Positions 16,655 to 26,439 of a stretch of 64,000 bases of DNA are shown here, in pieces. Location of the stretch: NCBI RefSeq assembly GCF_036924715.1, contig NZ_JAZHSB010000001.1:5199001-5263000 (forward strand). Reading direction: 5' to 3'. Position 1 is the stretch's first letter, and each line of letters begins with the position of its first letter. Made by a program: the position numbers and the translations under genes. The DNA is from Bradyrhizobium sp. AZCC 1721. Lineage in GTDB: Bacteria > Pseudomonadota > Alphaproteobacteria > Rhizobiales > Xanthobacteraceae. Below the pieces are notes generated by a model. That model saw only the letters and a program-made list of their open reading frames with translations. It was not told the DNA's origin and made no database searches.

Positions 16655-17974
16655 CTACTTAAGCATCTCCGGCACGATCAGGCGCGGCAGGAACAGCGAT
16701 ACGCTTGGCCAGATAATGACGGCGGCCAAGACCAGCAGCATCGGTATCAGCATGATCACAGTGTCTTTCAGCGCGTAGCGCAGCCGCACGCCGGCGATCG
16801 AGCACGCGATCATCAAGCACAGGCCATAGGGTGGCGTCACCAGTCCGAACGCCAGCGACACGATCGAGATGATCGCAAACTGAACGGGGTGCAGGTCGAC
16901 CGACTTCGCTAAGGGCTCCAGCACGGTGCCGACAATTACGATCGCCGGAATGGCGTCGAGGAAACAGCCTACGACCAGGAAGCAGAACGCGATGAAGAAG
17001 CCGGCCGCGACCGCGCCCATGCCCCAGGTCGAAACGTTGGCCAAGAGCTCCTGCGGTATCTTGTAATAGGCCAATAGCCAGCCGAACGCGCTCGCGGTGC
17101 CGACGCAGAACAGCGCAACACCTGCCAGGCGCCCGGTGTCGAGTAGCGCCTTGTAGAGTTCGCGCGGTCCGGTTTCGCGGTAAAAGAACGCCGACAGCAC
17201 CACGGAATAGAGCACGGCGACGCAGGCGGATTCGGTGGCGGTAAACCACCCGAGCAGGATGCCGCCGACGATGATGAACGGCGTCATCAGCGCCGGTATC
17301 GATCGCCAGATGGCGTAGCCGATGTCGGCCCAGCTCGATTTCGGGTAGGTCGGATAGCCGCGGCGCACCGCGTAGACATGGACGGTGGCCATCTGCGCGC
17401 CCGCGATCAACAGGCCCGGGACGATGCCGGCCAGATACATCGCTGCGATCGAGGTCGAGATCAATCCGCCCCAGACGATCATCAGGATCGAGGGTGGGAT
17501 GATGACAGCGAGCACCGCCGATACCGCCGTGATGGCGATCGAAAACGAAAGGTCGTAACCTTCCTTGGTCTGGGCATCGATGAAGATCTTGGACTGGCTT
17601 GCGGCATCCGCAGTGGAAGAGCCGGAAATGCCGGCAAAGAATACCGACAGCACGACATTGATCTGCGCCAGCGAGCCCGGCCAATGCCCGACCATCGAGC
17701 GCGACAACGCCACCAGGCGGTCGGTGATGCCGCCGATGCCCATCAGGTTGGCGGTCAAGAGGAAGAAGGGCACGGCGAGCAGGATGAACGAGTTGTAGGC
17801 GTTGAAGGTCTCCTGCGCGAGCGACATCATCGACAGGCGGGGTTCGATCAGCAGGATCGGTACGCAGGCAAGACCGAGCGCAAACGCCACCGGCACGCGC
17901 ACGATGAGCAAGCCAACGAAAACGCCAAACAGGACCAGTGCGGCCTCTCCGGCGGAAAGTACATTACCGTTCAT
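16655..17974 (-). CDS. dctM: TRAP transporter large permease subunit
   Basis: This is a 439-residue integral membrane protein of the DctM family with about 12 hydrophobic segments. Recognisable motifs are NAYNSFILLAVPFFLLTANLM, FAGISGSSTADAAS (the family's conserved small-residue loop) and IIPPSILMIVWG. The frame is open upstream for another 159 codons that are a shadow of dctQ; the real start is ATG 17974, in a four-base ATGA overlap with the dctQ stop. It uses a sodium or proton gradient to move an organic acid delivered by DctP. Confidence 0.95.
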   Translation of the reverse strand: MNGNVLSAGEAALVLFGVFVGLLIVRVPVAFALGLACVPILLIEPRLSMMSLAQETFNAYNSFILLAVPFFLLTANLMGIGGITDRLVALSRSMVGHWPGSLAQINVVLSVFFAGISGSSTADAASQSKIFIDAQTKEGYDLSFSIAITAVSAVLAVIIPPSILMIVWGGLISTSIAAMYLAGIVPGLLIAGAQMATVHVYAVRRGYPTYPKSSWADIGYAIWRSIPALMTPFIIVGGILLGWFTATESACVAVLYSVVLSAFFYRETGPRELYKALLDTGRLAGVALFCVGTASAFGWLLAYYKIPQELLANVSTWGMGAVAAGFFIAFCFLVVGCFLDAIPAIVIVGTVLEPLAKSVDLHPVQFAIISIVSLAFGLVTPPYGLCLMIACSIAGVRLRYALKDTVIMLIPMLLVLAAVIIWPSVSLFLPRLIVPEMLK

Positions 17975-18489
17975 CGGCTCGCCCCGACCAGAATTTTCAA
18001 TTCGTCGATGATCTGTTCGCCTGCAAAGACGATCCACGTCACACCCGCCACGGGCCATGCGACATGAATCATCCAGAGCGGTAGATCGGCCAGTTCCGAC
18101 GTTCGGTTCCAGGCGAACCGCGTGAATTCCAGGCCAGCCCACACGAATACCAGCGCCATCGCCAGCACGCCGAGGCGCGCGACGATCCGCACCGCGGCTT
18201 CCGCCCGCCGCGACAAGGTGGGCCAGACGTCGACCTCGAAATGCTGCGCCTCCCTGATTCCGACCATGGCGCCGATCATAATGGTCCAGATGAACAGGAA
18301 ACGCGCCATCTCCTCGGTCCAGATGTAGGACGGAATGAACGGCGTGTAGCGCGAGATGACCTGCAGGGTGACCGGAACGACCAGAATGCCGACACATGCC
18401 GCGAGCAGGATTTCGAGTAATTTCGCATAGGCCGCCGTCGCTCGTCGCCACAGCGACGGGTTCGGCGGCATCGACATTTCAGTCATCAT
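17971..18489 (-). CDS. dctQ: TRAP transporter small permease subunit
   Basis: This 172-residue protein has four membrane helices, including LLEILLAACVGILVVPVTLQVIS near the N-terminus and YIWTEEMARFLFIWTIMIGAMVGI, which contains the E-E/A-R-x-L-F-x-W motif of DctQ proteins. Two consecutive ATG codons open the frame; the second (18486) has the better GGAG spacing. It sits between dctP and dctM and forms the membrane complex with DctM. Confidence 0.93.
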   Translation of the reverse strand: MMTEMSMPPNPSLWRRATAAYAKLLEILLAACVGILVVPVTLQVISRYTPFIPSYIWTEEMARFLFIWTIMIGAMVGIREAQHFEVDVWPTLSRRAEAAVRIVARLGVLAMALVFVWAGLEFTRFAWNRTSELADLPLWMIHVAWPVAGVTWIVFAGEQIIDELKILVGASR

Positions 18490-18516
18490 GGCTCCGGAAG
18501 GTAACGATCACGGAAT

Positions 18517-18540
18517 GGGGCAAGCCCCATGGCTTGCCCC
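18517..18540. terminator. 10-bp stem-loop between dctP and dctQ
   Basis: GGGGCAAGCC-CCAT-GGCTTGCCCC is a perfect hairpin in the 78-base gap between the dctP stop (18568) and the dctQ start. It has no U-run, so it more likely protects the dctP messenger or attenuates read-through than ends it. That would fit the usual excess of binding protein over permease. Confidence 0.5.
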
Positions 18541-18567
18541 ACCTCCTGTCGCTCGGCGCGACAATTA

Positions 18568-19566
18568 TCAGGCGACGTTGATCTTCTCGAAGATGGCCTC
18601 GGCGCCGATTTCCTTGGCATAGGTGGCCATCACGGGATCGGCCAGCTTCTTCATGGCGTCGCGCTCTTCGAACGGAACGCGCTTGAGCTTGCCGGCCTTT
18701 TCCAGCGTATCGAGCTTGACGACCTCCTCGCTCGACTCCAGTTGACGGCCATAATCGCCGGCTTCCTTGCCGGCCTTCATGATCGCGTCCTGCAAGTCCT
18801 TCGGCAGGGTCTTCAACGTCTTCACCGAGAAGCAGATCGGCCGGATCGATACTGCGTGCTGCGTCAGATTGAGGTGCGGGGCGACTTCGTAGAACTTCAT
18901 CGCCTCGACGCCGGCGGCCTCGTTTTCGCCCGCCGAGATCACGCCGTTCTGGATGGCGTTGTAGACCTCGTTGTAGGCGATCACCGTCGGGCTCATGCCG
19001 ACGGCTGCAAACGTCTTCGACCAGATCGGAGCGCCCTGCACGCGCACCTTGAGGCCTTTGAGATCGGCGAGGTTCTTGAGCGGCTTGTTGGCAAAGATGT
19101 TGCGAATGCCGCCGCCCGCATAGCCGATCAGGACGACCTCCGCCTTGGTCGCGATTTCGTCGGCCACAGGTGCCAGAATATTCTTTTCGACCACCTTATT
19201 CATGTGCTCGATGCCCTTGAACACAAAGGGTGCATCGATGAAGGGAGCCGCCTTGGCGAAGGTCGACATGTGGGCCGGCGAGACGATGCCGTAATCGACT
19301 GCCTTGCCCTGCGACATGTACTCGAAATACTGCTTCTCGAGACCGAGCGACGAATTCTTGTGCAGCGTGAAGTTGACCGGCTTGCCGTAGTACTTCTTTA
19401 CCAGCTCTTCGAACCTGGTCAGCGCCTTGGTGAAGGCGTGATCGTCGTTGAACTGCACCGCCCCGTTGAGGGTAACGGGCGCCTGTGCCCTGACGATCGA
19501 TGGCACGCCCAGGACGCCGGCCGCAGCCGTCGCACCAAGGCCCGCAAGTAGGGTTCTTCGTTTCAT
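18568..19566 (-). CDS. dctP: TRAP transporter substrate-binding protein
   Basis: The 332-residue periplasmic protein starts MKRRTLLAGLGATAAAGVLG with a signal cleaved near VRAQA, and GGAGGAAGC stands directly before the ATG at 19566. The DctP-family body includes GYAGGGIRNIFANKPLKNLADLKGLKVRVQGAPIW, whose Arg in the KVR motif normally contacts the substrate carboxylate. The next conserved phrase is YNEVYNAIQNGVISAGENEAAG. The substrate cannot be told; an organic acid is expected. It is the first gene of the dctPQM operon. Confidence 0.94.
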   Translation of the reverse strand: MKRRTLLAGLGATAAAGVLGVPSIVRAQAPVTLNGAVQFNDDHAFTKALTRFEELVKKYYGKPVNFTLHKNSSLGLEKQYFEYMSQGKAVDYGIVSPAHMSTFAKAAPFIDAPFVFKGIEHMNKVVEKNILAPVADEIATKAEVVLIGYAGGGIRNIFANKPLKNLADLKGLKVRVQGAPIWSKTFAAVGMSPTVIAYNEVYNAIQNGVISAGENEAAGVEAMKFYEVAPHLNLTQHAVSIRPICFSVKTLKTLPKDLQDAIMKAGKEAGDYGRQLESSEEVVKLDTLEKAGKLKRVPFEERDAMKKLADPVMATYAKEIGAEAIFEKINVA

Positions 19567-20469
19567 AGCTTCCTCCCCAGTAACGCCCGTCCCTTGTAAG
19601 CGGGACTTTGGCCTGGCCGACGACGCGGCCACTACCGCAAAGCGTATGCAAAACGGTGCGATGGTGGAAGCCAATTTAAGTAGTACCCCAGGCCAATAAG
19701 CCGCAGACGGCCAGGCCGATGATTGCAGCTATTTTGGGCAAATCCCGGCTCGAGCCGAGCCTTGCGTTCCCCAGCGCCAAGAGCCGTAAAGCGCCCGACA
19801 CGGCATCGCGGTATGGGCGTCGCCGCGCGACATCGGTCTATCCGTGGATGCCGCCGGCACGGTGCAACCGACACGCCGCAAATATTGCGCGATGTCGGAT
19901 CCGGCCCGTCCCGCGTGCAAGGCGTTCCCTTCGAATGAGGCTGCGCCATATCGATTTGCAGAATTCCGATAGCGTGGCGAGCGCGCGGCTTGCTGCTATT
20001 TCCCAGCACGACAGATCCGAAAGCGGAGCTGAACTCTGCTGCATTTTATCAGGCATCAGTGTCCGCGGAAACTTTTAGCAACACCGCCGATGCGCTGCGA
20101 ACGACTGCACGATCAGCCCGCGCTCCCCGTAGAAATCCGGTACTTGATCGCGACACAGTAAGCATGCCGGCCAAAATCTGTGGCCATTGAACTCGCGGTG
20201 GTTGTGGTTTGTCGAATATTTTGCCAAATGTAATGGGCGGGGTTTTGTCAACACGCCCCGGGCGCCGACAGCTTTAGGTAGTTGGCGGCGCCGGTATCAG
20301 GATGCTTCCAATGCGCAAAAGCGTTTGGCTACCATCCCGCAATCTCTCAGGAATTCCGTGGTTCCCTATACCAACTCACGGACCGGACTGACTTTAACGC
20401 GGTACATATGGATGAGCCCCTGGCCTACTTTTGCCAGGGTTTCCCGAATTGAAGGACGGTAAAACCAGA
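19567..20469. other. intergenic region without a supported gene
   Basis: These 900 bases lie between the dctP start (minus strand) and the XRE regulator start (plus strand), so they should hold two divergent promoters. The short frames here are Arg- and Ser-rich and lack ribosome sites or family motifs, and I do not support any of them. Base composition is less GC-rich between about 20180 and 20420, which is compatible with regulatory DNA or an old insertion. Confidence 0.6.
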
Positions 20470-20865
20470 ATGAACAGATCAGCAGCGAAAAAGATGAAAC
20501 AGCGCAGCGCCGGCAAACCCGATATCGAATTGGGCAAGCGGATTCGCCTGCGGCGTGTGGAACAGAAAATCTCGCAAGCGGAGCTTGGCGACAAGCTCGG
20601 CGTCAGCTTCCAGCAGGTTCAGAAGTACGAGAAGGGCGTCAATCGTGTCGGCGCTGCTCGTCTTCAGCAAATCGCTACCGCGCTCGACGTGCCGGTGACG
20701 TTCTTCTACGACGGCGACGGCAAGGCGCGGGAAGTCGAGAGCCTGCTCTTCCTGGACAGCGCGTTCAGCCTGAGGCTGCTTCGTGCCTACAGCAAGATCA
20801 AGGACCAGACTGTACAGCGTCAGTTGGTGTCGTTGATGGAATCGATCGCCGCCAACGAGGGCTAG
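20470..20865 (+). CDS. XRE-family helix-turn-helix transcriptional regulator
   Basis: This is a 131-residue DNA-binding protein. A Lys/Arg-rich N-terminus is followed by a Cro/CI-type HTH (residues about 18-72): LGKRIRLRRVEQKISQAELG, DKLGVSFQQVQKYEKGVNRV, then LQQIATALDVPVTFFYDG. The tail LLRAYSKIKDQTVQRQLVSLMESIA is a predicted helical oligomerisation part and resembles short rhizobial HTH regulators. The ATG at 20470 was preferred over the earlier frame opening because AAGGA lies about 12 bases upstream and the family starts there. It stands alone, with the target unknown. Confidence 0.9.
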   Translation: MNRSAAKKMKQRSAGKPDIELGKRIRLRRVEQKISQAELGDKLGVSFQQVQKYEKGVNRVGAARLQQIATALDVPVTFFYDGDGKAREVESLLFLDSAFSLRLLRAYSKIKDQTVQRQLVSLMESIAANEG

Positions 20866-21146
20866 GCATAATCTCGCCTGGATCGCAGCACCGCGGACCC
20901 GATCATTCGCGCGAGAAATCGCCGGGTAGCCTGTTGCTGCGCTGGGCCAAATCTTGAGCTGGCCGGGACCATACCCGTGCGACGCCATCAGGATGGGGAT
21001 GGCGGAGTCCGGACGCACCGCAGCGAAAAGCCGACGCGGCAGGTCTCTGACGACTACCGCTGGTCGCACGTGCAAAGGCGGCAATTGACCTCGGCGCGAC
21101 GCTTGTCCGACAATGGACGAAGCCTCACGCGTGAAAGCCGCAACCG

Positions 21147-21968
21147 ATGCTCGACATCGCCAAAACTGCCGAAATATCCTATGCCGACGGCAAGATCCTG
21201 CAGAGCGTCAGCGATGGCGTCGGCGTCATCACCTTCAACAATCCCGACAAGCGCAATGCGATGTCGCTCGAAATGTGGGAAGGCCTGGGCCACGCGCTGA
21301 CCGAGCTGCGCGACGACGCCGACGTGCGCGTCGTGATCCTGGTCGGCGCCGGCGACAAGGCCTTCGTCTCGGGCGCCGACATCAGCCAGTTCGAAAAGAC
21401 TCGCCATAATGCGGCGGCGTCGGAAGAATATTCCAAGCGGAGCGAGGCGCAACGCGCGCTGCTCGCAAGTTACCCCAAGCCGACGATTGCCTGCATTCGG
21501 GGATTTTGCCTCGGCGGCGGCATGCAGGTCGCGATGCTCACGGACATCCGGATCGCCTCCGACAACAGCCAGTTCGGCATTCCAGCCGCCAAGCTCGGCA
21601 TCGCCTATGGCTATGACGGCCTCAAACATTTGGTCTCGCTGGTCGGGCCGTCCTGTGCGCGGCTCATCATGTACACGGGCATGCGGATCGAGGCCGCCGA
21701 AGCCCTGCGGATCGGGCTGGTCGACCGCGTGCTGCCGGACGGCGAATTATGGGACGCCACCATGGAGATCGCGCGCACCATCTCCGGCAATGCGCCGCTG
21801 GCGATCAAGGCCGCCAAGATCACCATCGCCGAGGTGCTGAAGGACGAAAGCAAGCGCGATATGGATGCGATCAAAGAGATCGGCCGCGCTTGTATGGATA
21901 GCGAAGATTTTCGCGAGGGCCGAACGGCTTTCATGGAAAAGCGCAAGCCGCAGTTCAAGGGGAAGTAA
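21147..21968 (+). CDS. crotonase-family protein (enoyl-CoA hydratase/isomerase fold)
   Basis: The 273-residue protein has the full crotonase fold: ITFNNPDKRNAMS with the CoA-binding loop, FVSGADISQF as the first oxyanion-hole region, and GFCLGGGMQVAMLTDIRIAS as the second. Enoyl-CoA hydratase uses two glutamates, in GGG-x-E and in Q-P-E. Here these positions are Gln127 and Ala147, so ordinary hydratase chemistry is unlikely. The reaction may be isomerisation, hydrolysis or decarboxylation of an acyl-CoA, or the protein may serve a different role. It is followed by a half copy of the palindromic repeat and converges on the dehydrogenase at 22065. Confidence 0.87.
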   Translation: MLDIAKTAEISYADGKILQSVSDGVGVITFNNPDKRNAMSLEMWEGLGHALTELRDDADVRVVILVGAGDKAFVSGADISQFEKTRHNAAASEEYSKRSEAQRALLASYPKPTIACIRGFCLGGGMQVAMLTDIRIASDNSQFGIPAAKLGIAYGYDGLKHLVSLVGPSCARLIMYTGMRIEAAEALRIGLVDRVLPDGELWDATMEIARTISGNAPLAIKAAKITIAEVLKDESKRDMDAIKEIGRACMDSEDFREGRTAFMEKRKPQFKGK

Positions 21969-22003
21969 CGCTCACAAAGGGCGAATGAGCGAAATCCTAT
22001 CCG

Positions 22004-22033
22004 CGTCATTGCGAGCGAAGCGAAGCAATCCAC
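22004..22033. repeat. half copy of the CGTCATTGCGAGC palindromic repeat
   Basis: Only the left arm, CGTCATTGCGAGCGAAGCGA plus AGCAATCCAC, is present, between the converging crotonase and dehydrogenase genes. The right arm is missing, so it cannot form the long hairpin seen at 5191 and 23183. Confidence 0.75.
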
Positions 22034-22064
22034 TTCTCCGCTCCAACAACGGTGGGGCCGCCTT

Positions 22065-23147
<1,083 letters not shown>

Positions 23148-23182
23148 GGGGGTTCCTTAGAGTGTTCGGACAGAGGTATTCC

Positions 23183-23267
23183 CGTCATTGCGAGCGAAGC
23201 GAAGCAATCCATCTCGCGGTATCACGGATCGATGGATTGCTTCGTCGCTTCGCTCCTCGCAATGACG
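23183..23267. repeat. palindromic CGTCATTGCGAGC repeat, complete copy
   Basis: Left arm CGTCATTGCGAGCGAAGCGA plus AGCAATCCAT, and right arm GATGGATTGCTTCGTCGCTT ending GCAATGACG, around a variable centre. It lies immediately after the alcohol dehydrogenase stop (23277, minus) and before the dehydrogenase start (23147), so it can act as a terminator between the two genes. Confidence 0.87.
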
Positions 23268-23276
23268 GCGGGGCTT

Positions 23277-24347
23277 CTACGGCGTCAGCACCGCGCGGCC
23301 GACCAGTTTGCCCTTCTGCAAATCGGCGAGCGCTTCGTTGGCTTTCGCGAGCGGCATCGTCGTCACTGGAATCGGCGCGATCATCTTGTTTCGAACGAGC
23401 TCGAGCAATTCCTTGGTCTCGCGTAGGTTGCCGACATAGCTGCCCTGGATCGTGATCGCCTTGATCGGGATCAGCGGCAACGCAAAGGTCGCGCCGCCGC
23501 CGAACAGGCCGACGATGACGAGCTTGCCGCCCTTGGTGAGGCAATCGAATCCAAGCTGCGTGGTCTGCGCGTTGCCGACGAGATCGATCACGGCGCGAAT
23601 GGGTTCGCCGGCCTTTTTCGCGAGCTGCTCCAGCGCGTCCGGCGCCTTGCCGTCGACGGTTGCAAGCGCACCGGCGGCCTCGGCCGCTTCGCGCTTGCGC
23701 GCATCGATGTCGACGACGATGGCGCCCTTGCCGCCCATCGCCTTTAGCAGCGACAGCGCCATCAGGCCGAGGCCGCCGGCGCCGAAGATGACGATCGGCG
23801 AGTTGAACGCGAATTCGACCTTCTTCAGCGCGCTATAGGTGGTGACGCCGGAACAGGCATAGGGCGCGGCGGTGACGGGATCGAGTCCCTTCAGGTTCAA
23901 CAGATATTTCGGGTTCGGCACCGTCATGTGGTCGGCATAGCCGCCGTCGCAATAGACGCCGAGCGAGTTCGGCTTGACGATGCACATGTTCTCGTCGCCG
24001 CCCACGCAGGTAGCGCATTTGCCGCAGCCGAGCCAGGGATAGACCAGCGCGACGTCACCGACCTTGAGATCGCCTTTGTCGGCAGCGGTAACGTCGGGCC
24101 CGAACGCCACGACCTCGCCGACCGTCTCGTGGCCCATCGTGCGCGGCAGCGATACGCCGCGGTCCTTCAGCGACAGCGGCTTGCGGCCATGGCCGAGATC
24201 GTAACCGCCTTCCCAGATGTGGAGATCGCTATGGCAGACGCCGGCGGCCTTCACCTTGATCAGCACCTGCGTATCCGTGGGCTGCGGCGTCTCCTGATCC
24301 ACCTCTTTCAGCGGTGCGTTGAACTCAGCGACCTGAAAACTCTTCAT
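23277..24347 (-). CDS. zinc-dependent alcohol dehydrogenase
   Basis: This 356-residue MDR-family enzyme has catalytic zinc ligands in GVCHSDLHIWEGG and GHETVGEV. The structural zinc motif C-x2-C-x2-C-x7-C is complete (GCGKCATCVGGDENMC). The nucleotide loop is VIFGAGGLGLMALSLLKAMG, and VVDIDARKREAAEAAGA suggests NAD. It probably oxidises a primary alcohol or reduces an aldehyde. The frame continues upstream over the ABC ATPase gene, but that part is a shadow. ATG 24347 has GGGAGAGAAG just upstream. The gap to the ABC gene at 24467 is 119 bases. Confidence 0.92.
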   Translation of the reverse strand: MKSFQVAEFNAPLKEVDQETPQPTDTQVLIKVKAAGVCHSDLHIWEGGYDLGHGRKPLSLKDRGVSLPRTMGHETVGEVVAFGPDVTAADKGDLKVGDVALVYPWLGCGKCATCVGGDENMCIVKPNSLGVYCDGGYADHMTVPNPKYLLNLKGLDPVTAAPYACSGVTTYSALKKVEFAFNSPIVIFGAGGLGLMALSLLKAMGGKGAIVVDIDARKREAAEAAGALATVDGKAPDALEQLAKKAGEPIRAVIDLVGNAQTTQLGFDCLTKGGKLVIVGLFGGGATFALPLIPIKAITIQGSYVGNLRETKELLELVRNKMIAPIPVTTMPLAKANEALADLQKGKLVGRAVLTP

Positions 24348-24466
24348 CGCTTCTCTCCCGTCATTCTTGTTCTTGAACCATTTCTTGGGCGCTAGATACT
24401 TCTTGAGAACGGACATTGCCACGTCCGTCCCATCGAGACAAACGCGGACGGCGCTCCCCGGGGTAT

Positions 24467-25447
24467 TCAGATCAGCGGGTGATGGCAAGCCACGAACTGG
24501 CCCGGCGCCACAGTGCGCAGTTCCGGCATCTCGTCGCTGCATCGTTGATCCGCGCGGGGACAGCGGGTGCGAAACCGGCAGCCGGACGGCGGCGCGATCG
24601 GCGACGGCGGCTCCCCCACGGGTACGGTCTCGGCGGGGCGCACATCCGGGTCGGGCATCGGAATTGCCTCGATCAGGAGGCCGGTATAGGGATGCGCCGG
24701 CCTGGCGAAGAGCTGCTCGGAGGGACCAACCTCGCAGAGACGCCCCAGATACATTACCGCGACGCGGTCGCTCACGGCTTTCACCACCGCGAGATCGTGC
24801 GCAATGAACAGCAACGTCAGCCCGAACCGGACCTTCATCTCCTCGAGCAGATTGAGGATCTGGGCGCGTATCGATACATCGAGCGCCGAGACCGGCTCGT
24901 CGCAGACGATGAACTCGGGATTGAGAATGAGCGCGCGCGCGATGCAGATGCGCTGGCACTGGCCGCCGGAAAATTCATGCGGCAGCCGTCCGACGACGAG
25001 CGTCGGGTCAAGCCCGACCGCGCTCAGCACCTCGTAGACAAGCCGCTTGCGCTTCTCCGGATCCTTCACACCCGCGATCACCAGCGGCTCGGCGACGATA
25101 TCGCCGATCTTGCGGCGCGGGTTGAGCGAGGCGATCGGATCCTGGAAGATCAACTGCACGCGCCGGCGCATCAGCCGCAAGGCATCGCCTTGCATCGTCG
25201 TGAGATCGTGGCCATCGAACAGCACACGCCCGGCGGTTGGGCGGCGCAGTTGCAGGACGGCGCGGCCGAGCGTCGATTTCCCGCAACCGGATTCGCCGAC
25301 CAGACCCAGCGTTTCGCCGCGGGCGATCTGCAAGGAGACGCCGGACACGGCGTGAACGATCCTGGAACCGACCGGATATTCGACGACGAGATTGTCGACT
25401 TCGAGCAACGCGTCAGACGAAATCGATGGAGCGGATTGCGGCATCAT
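24467..25447 (-). CDS. dppF: peptide/solute ABC transporter ATP-binding protein (DppF/OppF type)
   Basis: The 326-residue ATPase has Walker A GESGCGKST, signature HEFSGGQCQRICIARAL, Walker B LNPEFIVCDEPVSALDVSI and switch FIAHDLAVVKAVSD. The C-terminal oligopeptide-transporter extension with the cysteine cluster GCRFRTRCPRADQRC is present; in the family it binds an iron-sulfur centre. The start overlaps the stop of the preceding ATPase gene by four bases (ATGA), so the pair is translationally coupled. It is the last gene of the dpp-like operon. Confidence 0.92.
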   Translation of the reverse strand: MMPQSAPSISSDALLEVDNLVVEYPVGSRIVHAVSGVSLQIARGETLGLVGESGCGKSTLGRAVLQLRRPTAGRVLFDGHDLTTMQGDALRLMRRRVQLIFQDPIASLNPRRKIGDIVAEPLVIAGVKDPEKRKRLVYEVLSAVGLDPTLVVGRLPHEFSGGQCQRICIARALILNPEFIVCDEPVSALDVSIRAQILNLLEEMKVRFGLTLLFIAHDLAVVKAVSDRVAVMYLGRLCEVGPSEQLFARPAHPYTGLLIEAIPMPDPDVRPAETVPVGEPPSPIAPPSGCRFRTRCPRADQRCSDEMPELRTVAPGQFVACHHPLI

Positions 25448-26439
25448 GCGTTGGCATCCGCGTGGGCTTCTATCGGGTGGAAACAGGCGAACTGATGGAC
25501 CTTCGTCTCTGCCGCCTCGAGCTCCGGTTTCTCGTTCTGGCAGCGGGCCACCGCGTAGCGACAGCGCGGCGAGAACGAGCAGCCCTTCAGCGGCCGCGTC
25601 GGATCTGGCGGACGTCCCGATATCGCCGGCAGCGGCGTGTGAGGCGCGGCATCGAGTTTGGGGAGCGCCGCCAGAAGCGCTTCGGTATAGGGCATCCGCA
25701 TCTTCTTGAACAAGGCAGGCGTCGGCGCGCGCTCGACCACGCGGCCGGCATACATCACCGCGACCTCGTCGCTACGCCCGGCGACGACGCCGAGATCGTG
25801 GGTGATGATGATCATCGCCATGTGCCGGCGGCGCTGCTCCCGCGCCAAGAGATCGAGGATCTGCGCCTGGATCGTGACGTCGAGCGCGGTGGTCGGCTCG
25901 TCGGCGATCAGGAGTTTTGGTTCGCACGACAGCGCGATCGCTATAGCAACGCGCTGCCGCATCCCGCCGGAGAGCTGATGCGGATACTGCGCCAGCCGCT
26001 GCTCCGGCGCGGGGATGCCGACCGCCGCGAGTAGTTCGACGCTGCGTCTGGTGGCGGCGGCGTCGTCCAGTTCGAGGTGCTCCTGCAATGTCTCGATCAA
26101 CTGCGTCCCGATCGTGAGCACCGGGTTGAGCGAGGTCATCGGATCCTGAAATACCACCGCCAGCGACCGGCCGCGCAGCTTGCGCAGTTTCTCCGGCGGA
26201 AGCTGCAGCAGGTCCTGCCCGTCGAACATCACCCGGCCGGAGAGCTTTGCCTTCTTCGGCAGCAATTGCAGGACCGCCCGCGACAGCATGGTTTTGCCGC
26301 AGCCGGATTCGCCGACGATACCGAGCGTGCGCCCGGCGCCGACGGTGAGGTCGACATGATCCACCGCGCGCAGATTGCCGCGCGGGGTCGGAAGGTCGAC
26401 GACGACATCTTCGACAGAAAGCAACACGTTGTCCGTCAC
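25444..26439 (-). CDS. dppD: peptide/solute ABC transporter ATP-binding protein (DppD/OppD type)
   Basis: The 331-residue ATPase has Walker A GESGCGKTM (Met in place of the common Ser/Thr after Thr), signature HQLSGGMRQRVAIAIALS, Walker B EPKLLIADEPTTALDVTIQ and switch IITHDLGVVAGRSD. The cysteine extension is GCSFSPRCRYAVARC. The longest frame begins far upstream inside dppC and is artificial. The start is GTG at 26439, forming a GTGA overlap with the dppC stop. It works with DppF as the heterodimeric motor. Confidence 0.92.
   Translation of the reverse strand: MTDNVLLSVEDVVVDLPTPRGNLRAVDHVDLTVGAGRTLGIVGESGCGKTMLSRAVLQLLPKKAKLSGRVMFDGQDLLQLPPEKLRKLRGRSLAVVFQDPMTSLNPVLTIGTQLIETLQEHLELDDAAATRRSVELLAAVGIPAPEQRLAQYPHQLSGGMRQRVAIAIALSCEPKLLIADEPTTALDVTIQAQILDLLAREQRRRHMAMIIITHDLGVVAGRSDEVAVMYAGRVVERAPTPALFKKMRMPYTEALLAALPKLDAAPHTPLPAISGRPPDPTRPLKGCSFSPRCRYAVARCQNEKPELEAAETKVHQFACFHPIEAHADANA

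Noticed and set aside
19719..20078. 119-codon plus-strand frame in the intergenic region before the XRE gene
   Set aside because: No ribosome site, odd composition and overlapping alternative frames on both strands.
24348..24959. N-terminal extension of the alcohol dehydrogenase frame
   Set aside because: This part is in the wrong frame of the overlapping ABC ATPase gene; a good ribosome site precedes ATG 24347.
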